From assembly GCA_030568195.1 (NCBI GenBank), contig JAJLTO010000012.1, positions 372,001 through 436,000 on the forward strand: DNA of 64,000 nt, given 5' to 3'. The notes beneath the pieces were generated by a model. It ran no database searches and was not told the origin of the DNA. It saw nothing but the letters and a program-made list of their open reading frames with translations. The position numbers were made by a program, and so were the translations under genes. The stretch is from Dipodascopsis uninucleata var. uninucleata. Lineage: Eukaryota > Ascomycota > Lipomycetes > Lipomycetales > Lipomycetaceae. Shown here in pieces: positions 10,034 to 20,266 of this stretch (the stretch's first letter is position 1; every line of letters starts with the position of its first letter).

Positions 10034-11942
10034 TCAACGTTTTCGTTTTTTATGACTATGCCTTGAAGAGCCATCATCACGACCTTCAGTATTTTGTAAT
10101 CTCTGAAGGCCCTCCTCCCATGATGGAAGTGAAGTTGAGCCAAAAGCCTGCTTTCTCCATTCTCGAAGTCGTTTTTTCTTGGCGTATCGCTTATGATCTT
10201 TCTCTTTCTTCTCAGATTCTCGATATGGTGCCAATTTCTTAAGACCAACATACTGATTTAGCTGATTATCATCCGCCAATAAAATATCTAGAGGATTCAA
10301 ATTGAACGATTCTGGAGATACTTCTCTATACCTGAACTTTTGCTCAGGAGTAGGTACTCTATTTGGTGCCTCATTGGGTAAAATATCTGTATCTACAATT
10401 GTTTCTGCTTCCTTTCGCAGATCTGCTTCCAGCTTTTTCTTCTCCGACTTCTTTTTCTTTCGTTCACCTCTCTTCGATAGCTTTGACACAGGATTACTAT
10501 CTGAGAATCCCGGAACAATATCATCAATATCGATATCATCGTCCCACTCCGGCTTCGTAGCATCTCTCTGATAAAAGTTTTCCCCGAAAGTCTTATTCAT
10601 TTTTTCTTCCCACTCATTTTCATCAAAGTCTTTTTCAAGATCTTCTGCATCAATAGCAAATTCTATATCACCACCTTCACCGTCGTCATTGATATCATCA
10701 AGACCAGCCGCTTCTCTAATTTTACGCAATTTGTCCATAGTTTCCTTGATCTTAAGTTTGCGAAATCTATCCATAGCACTTTTACGTTCCTGTTTCTCGG
10801 ACGCCTTAGCCTCTTTAGTTAGTCGTCTCGCACGCTGACGAGTGGTCTCTTCTGCCTTCCTAACAGAGTGCTCGTTTACAGTATCACGGCCATAAGACAC
10901 GACCTGTGCAGCCACCTCACCAGCCTCGAATCGAAAGTTATGCTCAGTTTCAAACTGTTCAGCCTTCTCTTCAAAATCGCTATCGTCTTCTTGTAATTCG
11001 ATATCTTCTGTTGTTCGCTGATTAGCCGAAGATTGACTTTTCTGACGTCGTACAGGTGCACCTTCTCTCCACGCATTAGATGTTATAAATGATTCCAAAA
11101 ATTTTTCAGGATCCTCCGATGGATCCGGGAGTTCTATAGGCTCAATCTCACGTGCATTATCTTTTTTGAGAGAAAAAAGCTCGTCACCTTCATCATTTCC
11201 TCCTGCTTCGTCATGGATTTCTTTCACTAATTGTTGGCGATCGCGATATAGCTGTCTGGCATAAGGAAGCTCAGCGTCATTTCCATCTTCGCCATCCTTT
11301 TCTTCACTGTCCAATTGGTTCAGCAGACTCATTCGATGGTAATCTTTCAAGAAAACGGGCTTCTCTTTTCTTCCTTGCGATCCATCTTCTTCTGAGACAT
11401 TATTTGGCTCATCAAAAAATCGGACATTTGGATCACGTAATACACTTGTATCTTTTCTTTTCAATGCGCTCACTATTTCATTGATACGCTGGTCTATGTC
11501 TTCGGTTAAGAGTTCTGCATCAGAGTCCTCCTCTTCTGAAGTCTCCGAATCCTCTTCGTCGTCATTGATATCTAACTCTCCTCGTTTAAATTTTTCTTGA
11601 ACTACACATAAACTATCATTAGTGAACGTCTAATATGAACGTGCTAAAGGGGATCTTACGTCTCATAAACTCTTCTCGCTCCTTATTGTGCTTAAAACGA
11701 GCTGCATAAGCCTCATTAATCGTAAAGTTGTCATCAGATCCGCTGTTATTGCTTCCATCGTCTTCATCATCAGAGTCCATAAGAAATTTTCTCTTTGGAG
11801 CTTCTGAATGATTTTTGGTAATTGGGTCGTTGGCAGTACTTCGTTCATCGATCTTTGATAACAGGCCATCTTTTTCATTCTCCTCCTCTCCATTTTCTGA
11901 GCGCTGTAGAGCTTTTCGTTTAGCAGACCGTGCTCTCGGCAT
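10034..11942 (-). CDS. KRI1: KRI1, small-subunit ribosome biogenesis factor
   Basis: Two exons: 11660-11942 and 10034-11601, with an intron at 11602-11659 (58 nt; donor GTAAGA, branch CACTAATG, acceptor TGTGTAG). The product is 616 residues, close to the 591 of yeast Kri1. Kri1 is an essential nucleolar protein that works with Krr1 in 40S subunit assembly. Seen: an acidic N-terminus, EKFKRGELDINDDEEDSETS directly after the splice, DAELLTEDIDQRINEIVSAL, KKDT-type KRKDTSVLRDPNVRFF, long acidic and lysine-rich charged stretches, and the C-terminal Kri1 domain with NPLDILLADDNQLNQYVGLK and LAPYRESEKK, then KKKRLREWRKQAFG. The first 94 codons and the rest only read as Kri1 when spliced, which fixes the intron. 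An RRPE-like box lies about 90 bp upstream. Confidence 0.95.
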
Positions 11943-12031
11943 CTTTTCTAATCTATTTTATAGCTCAGTTCTCTACCTCTTAACAATAGATGTACGTTTC
12001 GGTCTATTCTGGTTCATAAAAATTTGGGATC

Positions 12032-12041
12032 AAAAAATTTT
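12032..12041. promoter_or_regulatory. RRPE-like box upstream of KRI1
   Basis: AAAAAATTTT at 12032-12041, about 90 bp upstream of the KRI1 start, resembles the ribosomal RNA processing element (core AAAAATTTT) found upstream of yeast ribosome-biogenesis genes. A second weaker AAAAATTT occurs at about 12019-12026. I see no PAC motif (GCGATGAG). The surroundings are AT-rich, so chance is possible. Confidence 0.4.
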
Positions 12042-12130
12042 GGTCATAAAAAATATAATATATGTGGGTATTGTACCCTAACGAAGTAGAGACGCATTAT
12101 AATTTATATGTAAGGAATGACTAACGAGAT

Positions 12131-13831
12131 TTATGTTTCAGAGCTTTCAGGCGGTTCTACAGCTTCAACAAGGTAACGAGCGAGGTTTGACGACGCGGAA
12201 GGTGTTATGGCATACCGGATACCAGCAAGAAGATCCTTTGCGACGATTTCACGAGTACGTCCGAGAGACTCGATAGCACCTACGCGATTGATTGTTTCTT
12301 GCAAGAGGTCATCAAATCCTGGTGAATCGACAATCTCGCAGAATGCGGTCATCATAGCGATAGAATCTGCTCTAACATTAGAATGAGAGTCAATGGTAAA
12401 AATATTCAAGTGATCATAGCGTCTGATATAGTCAGCTCGAGTCATAATTTGTCGCGCTTCCCACAATGGAATGGAAGGTAAAATATGGTCGCCAAATTCA
12501 GTGTCCCTTTGCTTCAGCTGGGCTTTGTATTTCTCAGCAAGAGCCTTAACGAGTAACATGCAAGAAGTAGAGAATTTGCCAGACTCCATCACGTCGTCAT
12601 CCATAACTTCACCTAGAAGACCACATTGATTTAGGAGCCAGGTCTTCTCGCGTTCGATAATAAGTTTAGCCTGACTTAGCATATCTCTATGCTGCGCTAC
12701 GAGGTTGAGATGCTGTAGACGTCCTCCAATTAAATTATAGATCGTCGCACAGCTATCAGAGCTCAAAGACTCATTAAAATACTTTCGCCGCCATTTTTGA
12801 AGTGCTTCAATAGCCTTGTTGCGAGGAAGATCGTTGATAGTGAAAACTTCGAGACGAGTGCTAAGAGAGCGTAGACGCTCGTAGATCCAGTAATCATCTG
12901 AATTAAAGATCATGGTAACAAGGCCAGATGCAGCAAATTTCTCAGCTCGCTGCTGGAATAGTTCCACTAGATCATCACCGTCGTCATCATTTCGCAGAAG
13001 GTGCGTAGAATTTACAATTAGTATGAGAGGTCGACCAATTTTCCTGACACGGTCTATGGCTACTTCCTCAAGCTTATCAAAAGCGCGCTCAATGTCTAAT
13101 AATGCCGTAGTATCTCGTGGACCTCGGAAAGAAAATAGTGAGCCTATGTAATCTTCATGATATTCGTAGTTAATAGCTTTTCCAAGGCGTATTCGTATGA
13201 TTTCAGGATCGGAATGGGCTTCGAATATTGTACAATTGAATCCTTTAACATTGTTCATGGCCTGCAGTAACATTGAGGACTTTCCAGTACCTTTCTCGCC
13301 GATCAGGAGATAATATCTACCTACAATGTCACCCGAAATAATTCTATCTATCCGATCCTGTTCTTCGCGAGCTATCAGGGTACTAAATGAGTCTTCATCC
13401 GATATGTTCGTCGTCGCTGGACGTTGATCAATAGGATGCTGCTCGTCGAAGGCTCTGTTTATTTTACTCTTAACGCAATGGCTATAGTAAAGATGATAAA
13501 GATAGCCAGAAAGACCCAGAATTGCAACTGACGTTAAAGTAGCAGCTGCGGCCTCGAAGATTTTTAAGATAGTTTCGTTCCTAAAGTGATTGCCGCCAGT
13601 GAATTTATCATCTTTGTCGTTTCTGCTACCACTGCCACTCGCATTCTTAGCCTTCGAACTCTGATCGTTGTTGTCTCCATCGCCCAATGGAAGTATCGTA
13701 TCATAGACAATTGTTCTCTTAAAAATATTATTGCATACAAGATGAGCTCTAGATGCAGAGACCTGATTAAGCAATATCCTTGGTTTCGATAGGCGAAGGA
13801 TTTGCTTTATTTGGCACCCAACATGCATCAT
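12131..13831 (-). CDS. Membrane-anchored AAA/STAND-type P-loop ATPase, probably mitochondrial
   Basis: 566 residues, single exon. Residues 1-45 are basic with almost no acidic residues, as in a mitochondrial presequence. A low-complexity acidic linker follows (48-82), then one hydrophobic span at about 98-117. Walker A is GEKGTGKSS at 178-186. The Walker B position (about 268-277, ILIVNSTHLL) keeps the hydrophobic strand but lacks the usual acidic pair, having Asn-Ser instead. FNSDDYWIYERL (309-320) lies at the sensor-1 position. The C-terminal third looks helical, with no catalytic motif I know. It resembles fungal proteins annotated as AAA proteins with a C-terminal winged helix, whose function I do not know. 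The nearest alternative is a Yme2-like inner-membrane NTPase. The ATPase fold is fairly sure, the location is inferred, and the role is unknown. Confidence 0.8.
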   Translation of the reverse strand: MMHVGCQIKQILRLSKPRILLNQVSASRAHLVCNNIFKRTIVYDTILPLGDGDNNDQSSKAKNASGSGSRNDKDDKFTGGNHFRNETILKIFEAAAATLTSVAILGLSGYLYHLYYSHCVKSKINRAFDEQHPIDQRPATTNISDEDSFSTLIAREEQDRIDRIISGDIVGRYYLLIGEKGTGKSSMLLQAMNNVKGFNCTIFEAHSDPEIIRIRLGKAINYEYHEDYIGSLFSFRGPRDTTALLDIERAFDKLEEVAIDRVRKIGRPLILIVNSTHLLRNDDDGDDLVELFQQRAEKFAASGLVTMIFNSDDYWIYERLRSLSTRLEVFTINDLPRNKAIEALQKWRRKYFNESLSSDSCATIYNLIGGRLQHLNLVAQHRDMLSQAKLIIEREKTWLLNQCGLLGEVMDDDVMESGKFSTSCMLLVKALAEKYKAQLKQRDTEFGDHILPSIPLWEARQIMTRADYIRRYDHLNIFTIDSHSNVRADSIAMMTAFCEIVDSPGFDDLLQETINRVGAIESLGRTREIVAKDLLAGIRYAITPSASSNLARYLVEAVEPPESSET

Positions 13832-14220
13832 TTTGTACCTATAACTTTACTTCTGACAGTCGCAACAACTTTACAGCTGAGCTCAGCTAACAGATATATC
13901 TGGGTGGATACTATATTTTAGGAAGAGCAGATATATTTACGAAGCAACTGAAACGAGATATACCATATATAGCATGTGAGAGATGCAAGGGAAGTCCTTG
14001 AGAGATGTTATATGCAATCGATTTCTCTGATACCAAGGCCACAAAAAAAGCGAAGGCTATTATTTAGAGAAAGTGTATGAAAACATATGCAAGAAGATGA
14101 ATCTTACTTCGACATTTGGACAAATTAAACAGATTTACAATGCAGTATTTTAAGTATGAACTAAATTCACCAGAATATTCATTTTAATATAATTCAATCA
14201 TTTATTTGTTGTAGCTACCT
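13832..14220. other. Short intergenic spacer
   Basis: 389 bp between the start of the P-loop ATPase gene and the 3' end of the cupin gene. It is AT-rich and has no gene or clear motif. It presumably carries the ATPase promoter. Confidence 0.65.
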
Positions 14221-14659
14221 TTATGCGGTACCAGTTGGTCGCCTACCGACGAAAAATGCGAGACCATAGTCCGTAGAGCTAAAGGTAATGGTGCAACCCT
14301 TCTTGAAATAGAAAGTGTCTCCAGGACCAGCAGTAACCTCGTATCCAGTCTCGTCCTTCATGGTGAAATTTCCCTCAAGGATAATCTTCATCTCGTCCTT
14401 GTGCAGCAAGAAACATATAATTAGAATTCATATACGTCAATTTTAAGTAGAACGCGATTCAAAATCTCTTGGCTTGAAGCTAACTCACATAATCATAAGT
14501 GTAGACAAGAGGAGTTCCCTTCTCCTGACGATAAAAACCGGAGGTGATCTGATATTCAGGTTCAGCTTCAGATGTGAAGCAGTCACCTAGGAAGGCGTTA
14601 CCATTGGCAATGTGGGGTGGCTTCTCAGAAGAAGCACCTTTCTTAAAGAGCATAGGCAT
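14221..14659 (-). CDS. Small single-domain cupin protein
   Basis: Two exons: 14489-14659 and 14221-14397, with an intron at 14398-14488 (91 nt; donor GTGAGT, branch TTCTAATT, acceptor CACAAG). The 115-residue product is one cupin barrel related to EutQ-type cupins of fungi. Seen: the first cupin strand pair around YQITSGFYRQEKG, then DEMKIILEGNFTMKDETGYE and AGPGDTFYFKKGCTITF, the typical PGD turn of a cupin_2 fold. The spliced junction joins TYDY to DEMKIILEG, restoring the usual motif. The start is placed at MPMLFKKG because the upstream residues in frame are not family-like. No metal-binding histidine trio is obvious. The substrate is unknown. Confidence 0.82.
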
Positions 14660-15510
14660 GTTGGATGAAGATGCAAGTAAAAGGTAAAAAGCTAGATGTA
14701 TAGATTGTAATGCTAACGTTAATTGCAAAGGATGAACGTTCACTGAAAGACAATAAATTTATGAATGCCAATATCCAGCTTTTATATTTATTAGTTCTTG
14801 TAAAAAGAACCGCAGTGTTCAATAGATCATCGACTAATTACACGGATGATAAGAACTTAGAAGCGCCACGGAGCAAAATTGGCAAGTATTTCCAGCAACT
14901 CGAACTTCCAATTGGGCTGAAAATAGTCATTATACTACATTTTACCTAATATAACGAATAGCACTGGGTCCGATAGTAGAGCAAGGAGCATATGGCAAGT
15001 AGTGGCTTGTCTTTCAATTACGAGACGGTGAATGGCTCAGAAGCAGAAGTAATGTAGGCGGGAGTCAACTTACATTTAATACAGGTTGAACACAGTTTAG
15101 CCAACAAGCCGCTTTATCAATACAATACTAGATAAAATACGAATGACGAGGATAAATATTCTATTTCAAGAATAATGAGCATTCTACCATGATCTTACTG
15201 GGGTTCTTTTCTACGAAATAGAATAAATAATACTGTATGCTCGTATCCGATTCCCACAAATCAGGAATGCCTACCAAGCGAGTTCTTAAATTTGACGCTT
15301 GAGCTATTACCAGATTTCCTTCGTTAGATAAGTACAAATAGCACGATATAGTTAAAGGACTACTCTATTGCATGGTCACTTTCATTTAATACTCTCTTTC
15401 TCGCTAGAGCACTATCAATTAAAATTTATACGAGATTGTGAATTGCCGAAATAAATTTAAGTCTCATGAAGGTGATAAGATACTTGTTAGGGATAAACGG
15501 CTATAGCCAT

Positions 15511-15538
15511 AGTAGTGGTAGTAGTAGTAGTAGTAGTT
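15511..15538. repeat. TAG trinucleotide microsatellite
   Basis: An almost pure run of TAG/GTA units, with one GTG interruption near its start, in the gene-free spacer. It is probably length-variable between strains. Confidence 0.85.
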
Positions 15539-18078
15539 ATAATAGTGGTATAATCTGAAATTCATACTAGTTATTTATAGGGGGGCCATTCTTACAATCT
15601 TGATGTTTAAGCTATTGATCAAAGCTGAAGCAAATTCCACGCATTTTCCGTATATGGTGTCTGTGCATACACCTTAGTGCGCTATGGTGGGTAGCATTTG
15701 AAAGTCTCTTATTCTGTTCAGTATTATTCCAGCTCCTCAAATCTCACTTCAAATCTCTTTCACATAGATAAAGTAACTTTTTTTAGGTAGCCATCAGCTG
15801 CGTAACTACGTATTACAAAATATAGAAATATAAAAAAGCACGATTTTACCAATTCAAATGTAAGTCGAGCACGTCGGTTAGCCTCATAAGCACGACTAGC
15901 AGCATTTCTCATCCATTCTTATGTAATATTATGCCCTTTTACATCATATCTTATCTAAGTCAAACGAGATAGATCATGTACTTAATGCCCGCGAAATAGT
16001 AAAATTAGAGCCGGGTAAACTGGATCGCTTGCTAGCTTTTCTCCTGGCGAGATCGGATGACAGCGAGTATAACCTAGGGAGGAGATCTTTTGCAGGATGA
16101 AGACTCCGGCTTGCACATATAAGGTGACGAAGATGGACGCCCAGAGTAGCGAAAGATAGATGTACATCGTGATGGTTGGAGAAGGTAGTTATGTAAGAAG
16201 CGTAACGTAGACCAGCACAATCCATAAACGTATACGATGATTTTACATATACAAACGTATTTGAGCAATTGAATATGTGGACTAAAATACCACAGTGTAT
16301 GGAATCTATACAGTATACAAGAACAGTACATCGAAATACGAATTGCTACAGAGCATTGATAATTGCTAGGATTGTAATAGTGTCACCGGAATAATTAGCT
16401 AACCTAGCTTTTCAATGCAGTAAATAACAGTTTAATGAAATCTATCATACAGTAACATTTCTCGCTAAGCTGACGTATTAATGAACTGCGGAAACCACGC
16501 ATCTATAGAAGTTCTAAAAAAAGTTGGCTAATGGCGTCTAAAATCTTAGTACACATATATATTCTTATGTCGATAGCGGCAATAGCTGCGACGTATCAGG
16601 AGTACCACAGCTACAGAAAAGAGTAGTTGAACGAGCAGCCGGAAGATCGAATCAATAGGGAAAATACTAATAAGAAAAAAAATTGCAACACCTACGATTC
16701 CAGCGTGGTCTCCCACCGCAGTACTGAGTAGGCCCAAAGTAGCTTAACTAGTGTTGATCAGACGGGGAACTGTGTTTTCTACCTGGTGTGGCCGCAACTG
16801 AAAATAAAGTCTTAAGCGTCACTCTTATTGTAAATATGCATCCCTGTCGGAGAATACAAGGTTCCGGTGCTGCATTACAAAAATAAAGCTGAATAACAGG
16901 CTATCAGTTGAAAAACTTACATCTTAGAACTCTTCGCTTGGTGTGAAATCCCGAAGTGTCGTAAGAAGTTACTTCTGTAGATAGCAGGGAGCCGAGGCCC
17001 TTCCGAGACTAAATGTTGAGTATCATAAAAAATAGTCTTTTGCAAATGGGGTATACCGCAGATTTACTGAGTAGATCTACGTTGTCTCCACCACATACAT
17101 TTCGAAAATACTCTACTGCTAGCTCTCCCAGGACCTCAGTGTGATTGTCATATTTAACTTTGCTTCAAGCCTCTTTGCTGCAGCAGACCGTATATCTCAA
17201 TATTGCACCCAATGGTTCGGATGATATCTGATGCTGCGTATGCTAATGCCTAACTTATTTGTAATGCTATGGTCTGAAATAAGCAGTTTTATGTGAGGTT
17301 ATGCATTTCGAGCTTCATTTGTTCTTAACATACTTTAATGACTACTGATCGAATATGGTTCAGTATCTTGTTTTTGAGTAATAGCACTTGGCTATTACAG
17401 ACAGCCTCGCTGCCGAAAGAACTTTAGATCACTCCGTTCAGCATCAAGAACCATCGGCAATGCTGTACAGCATCAAGATACTAAGTCTTAAATTTCTGGG
17501 GGCATAGGGAACTGTGGCGCTCGTAGTCCTCATTTTATATACTTTAAAGAAGATTACTAGCCGTAAGCTAAGAGTGGAGTATGATTTTCTCCGTCATTCC
17601 TAGGAACTGGCACGCTACTACCAAAACTTTTGATAAAGTTGGGTCAATTGGCTAGTGCCAAAATTCAGAAGAGCGATCGGTATAATATAGCGACCAGAAT
17701 GATCTTTAAATGGCGGCATGCAAGCATCTCGATGTGTAGACTCAGACACAGATAACGAGCTGAAAAGCATTGCCGCACAGAACGAAATTAAACATTACTA
17801 CAATAAATAAACTATTATAGATCTTCTAGGCACCACTAACCAAAAATTTATGCTATATATTTGACTTTTGTAGCAGTCATCCGCAGGACCTAATTCTCTT
17901 CAGTTTATAAATGCATTTTCGCCTTGCTGTTCATTCCGACTCTTCTGCATTTTCTCCACGTAAGAATAAATAGATTTGTGTTGTTTGACGTAAAAAATCA
18001 AACTGTAGTCACTCTAATTTCGACTACATGAGAGCAGAGAGCCGTCTGAAATCTGCTAATACATATGCGCAGATACGT

Positions 18079-18108
18079 AAATAGTATATACGCTCGCATA
18101 TACTATTT
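18079..18108. repeat. 11-bp perfect inverted repeat
   Basis: AAATAGTATAT (18079-18089) and ATATACTATTT (18098-18108) are exact reverse complements separated by 8 bases. The element sits about 130 bp upstream of the start of the esterase-like gene at 18240, so it could be a dimeric factor site or a hairpin in the 5' leader. Confidence 0.75.
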
Positions 18109-18239
18109 CATTTGTCTTCGTCTATAGTATACTGACGCACTGATTCCACTTTGCGTGAAGGTACGTCAGCAGCAGCGTTACTCGTCTTTGATTCGACCTT
18201 CAATTACTTCTGTCGTCTCGTGAGCTATCAGATTCAACA

Positions 18240-19608
18240 ATGCGGGTCGCTCGATTTCTGGCATTCGGAGTCGTAGCTGCAAATATTGTGTTTCTGATAT
18301 ACTATACAAACTCTTCATACTATGCAGAAAAGATCGTCTCCAGGTAATAATATTCACGTTGCTATTTGTTAACTACTCTTACTAACCATATCATGAAGCT
18401 CTACCCTTACACTTAAAGGCCAGTTGCAGTCTGCCTTCAAATACTATTCTGTGCTCACGCAAACCATTCCCGTTCATTGCATAGATCCTTACAGGCAACC
18501 GGGATATCTGTCTATTCCTAATGCTACTGATTTTTCAACGAGTCGCTACGTCCCTTTCTATGAAGATGTTCTATTCAACCGGACCGTAGACTATGCCGTG
18601 TATCCCGCTGAGACGGATAATCTCGCTTTTTCTGACAGTCCCGTCCCGGAAGAAATTCTAAAGCACTCGCCAATCAATTGGATGGCCCTTCTCCGAGAAC
18701 ATGTATATTACTCTAAGAAAACTTATACTCATAAGCGCAAAGAGTATATTGATAGTCAGGTAGACTGGCTTAGAAACCGTAGAATCCTTATGCTTTCTGA
18801 TTCGGTTGACAGATACATGGCCATACATTTCTGCTCTGCAATTGGCCTCGAAGGAGTTTTTGGACCAGGAGGCAAACATACCACTGCTTGGTGTACAGTT
18901 CCATCTTTGAATTTCACTATATATCACTGGCATGTTGCGTCTATGTTCACTTTTCGGCCTGATTGGTGGTGGATGACCGAAATGGAATATGTTGCATGGG
19001 AAGACCGACTCGAACATTTGTACCTAGACACACTGCCTGAAGTGATTGGTATGAACGGATATTCACCGGACTTAATTCTTTACCAATCATCTCTTTGGGA
19101 TTTGTTCGCGTTTGTCAAGAATTATCAAGAGAACTTCAAGACAACTGAAGGATCAGGTTCAAACAAGCGACAGATTCATTGGTCTGAACTAGAGTTCTAT
19201 ATTCAGCGTTCTCGTGTATTTATTAAAAGTATTCGAAATCTTTTTGGAAACGACGTACCGATCATGTATCGTACTGCTATTCAGCATCGTAACGCGGGTA
19301 TTACAGACCTTCCCCTTTATAATCTCGACAGAGCAGCCAGATTTGTTGCCCATCAGGCTGATATCGAAATCTTCGATTGGGGTAAGATGATGGCAGGCTT
19401 TCAAGATGAGTTTACTGATAACATGCATGTTGGTCTCGGTCCTCTTTCTTGGCTATATTCCAATATGCTGATGTACTATCTCTTCAGAGCGCTTGGTGGT
19501 GCTGAATACCGCGGTAAAGTTGTTGAATGGCCATCTGCAAAAAATATCACAATGGACGAGGCATGGGGAGAATGTCATATATATAACATGAATTTAGAAA
19601 ATCGCTAA
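18240..19608 (+). CDS. Type II membrane SGNH/PC-esterase-like protein (paralogue A)
   Basis: Two exons: 18240-18343 and 18399-19608, with an intron at 18344-18398 (55 nt; donor GTAATA, perfect TACTAAC branch). 437 residues. A short basic N-terminus and one hydrophobic span (about 5-22) predict a type II anchor, probably Golgi. The rest is a lumenal domain with FGPGGKHTTAWC, IYHWHVASM, RPDWWW, LILYQSSLWD and a late D-x-x-H (DNMH, 375-378). A serine motif at 168-170, followed by VDR, plus the late DxxH fits the GDS...DxxH layout of the PC-esterase/TBL-like acyltransferases, which move or remove acyl groups on glycans. Here the GDS glycine is serine (SDS), although the serine nucleophile is kept. 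The gene at 60404 is a clear paralogue with a true GDS. Substrate unknown. Confidence 0.85.
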
Positions 19609-20266
19609 GGTTCTTTTATTTGTACAAATCTCTTTGTAGTCAATTATGTTCGGGCTTCCTGCTCTTTTTCTTTTATATATCATATTTGTCACGGTGTTCG
19701 TATTCCCTTCTTGCTTTTATTTGTCCTAATCAACTACATCTTATGTAATCTACCACTTAATAGATGAATAATATAATTGATATATTTTGAAATAACTATT
19801 AATCTTTTAAGCCAAAAGAGTGTTAGTATATAGTGTCTTGTACACTAAAAGCATATTTGAATTAATGTAGTAATAGCATTACATCATCATCGGCTTTCTC
19901 TGTTACGTGATAGAATTACTCAGGGTAACAATTCACGTGACATATTTCGGAGACTCTTTTTCGTTTTCAGCATTTAAAAAATTATTACACCCGGAATACC
20001 TGGAAAAAAAATTTCAAGGTCAGAAGCACATCCTTGCTTTACGTCTTTTCCCCAGAGTGACTTGCGATTTGCCGAGATAGAGACGAATTGGAGGAAATAA
20101 AGTACTTTGTTTTTGTTTCGCCAAAAAACACCTCTGTTGTGACCCGTTCATAGTTTTCATTTAGTTTGACTATTTCGCTAGACATATGCTGAATAGTAGA
20201 GGACAGACAAACAAAAATTTGAACACGATAGTTAGTAGTGTTTATTAACAGAAGATAACAATAAAG
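19609..20266. other. Spacer upstream of CLU1
   Basis: 658 bp between two plus-strand genes, with no coding signal. It carries a TCACGTGA palindrome at 19933-19940. Confidence 0.65.
19933..19940. promoter_or_regulatory. TCACGTGA E-box palindrome
   Basis: Perfect 8-bp palindrome about 330 bp upstream of the CLU1 start. In yeasts the core CACGTG binds Cbf1-type factors, and RTCACRTG is also centromere element I. No AT-rich element II or CCG-containing element III follows, so a promoter site is the more likely reading. Confidence 0.35.

Larger units (their letters stand above)
14660..18239. other. 3.6 kb gene-free divergent spacer
   Basis: Lies between the cupin gene (minus) and the esterase-like gene (plus), both transcribed outward. 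No coding signal is recognisable; short frames on both strands lack motifs. It contains a TAG microsatellite (15511-15538) and an 11-bp hairpin (18079-18108). I saw no tRNA or transposon. Confidence 0.55.

Noticed and set aside
18417-18429. Acceptors nearer the open frame for the esterase-like gene A
   Set aside because: AG at 18418, 18423 and 18429 all put the second exon out of phase with exon 1; AG at 18398 after the TACTAAC branch is in phase.
19933-19940. TCACGTGA as centromere element I
   Set aside because: No AT-rich element II or CCG-containing element III next to it; point centromeres are also unlikely in a basal yeast.
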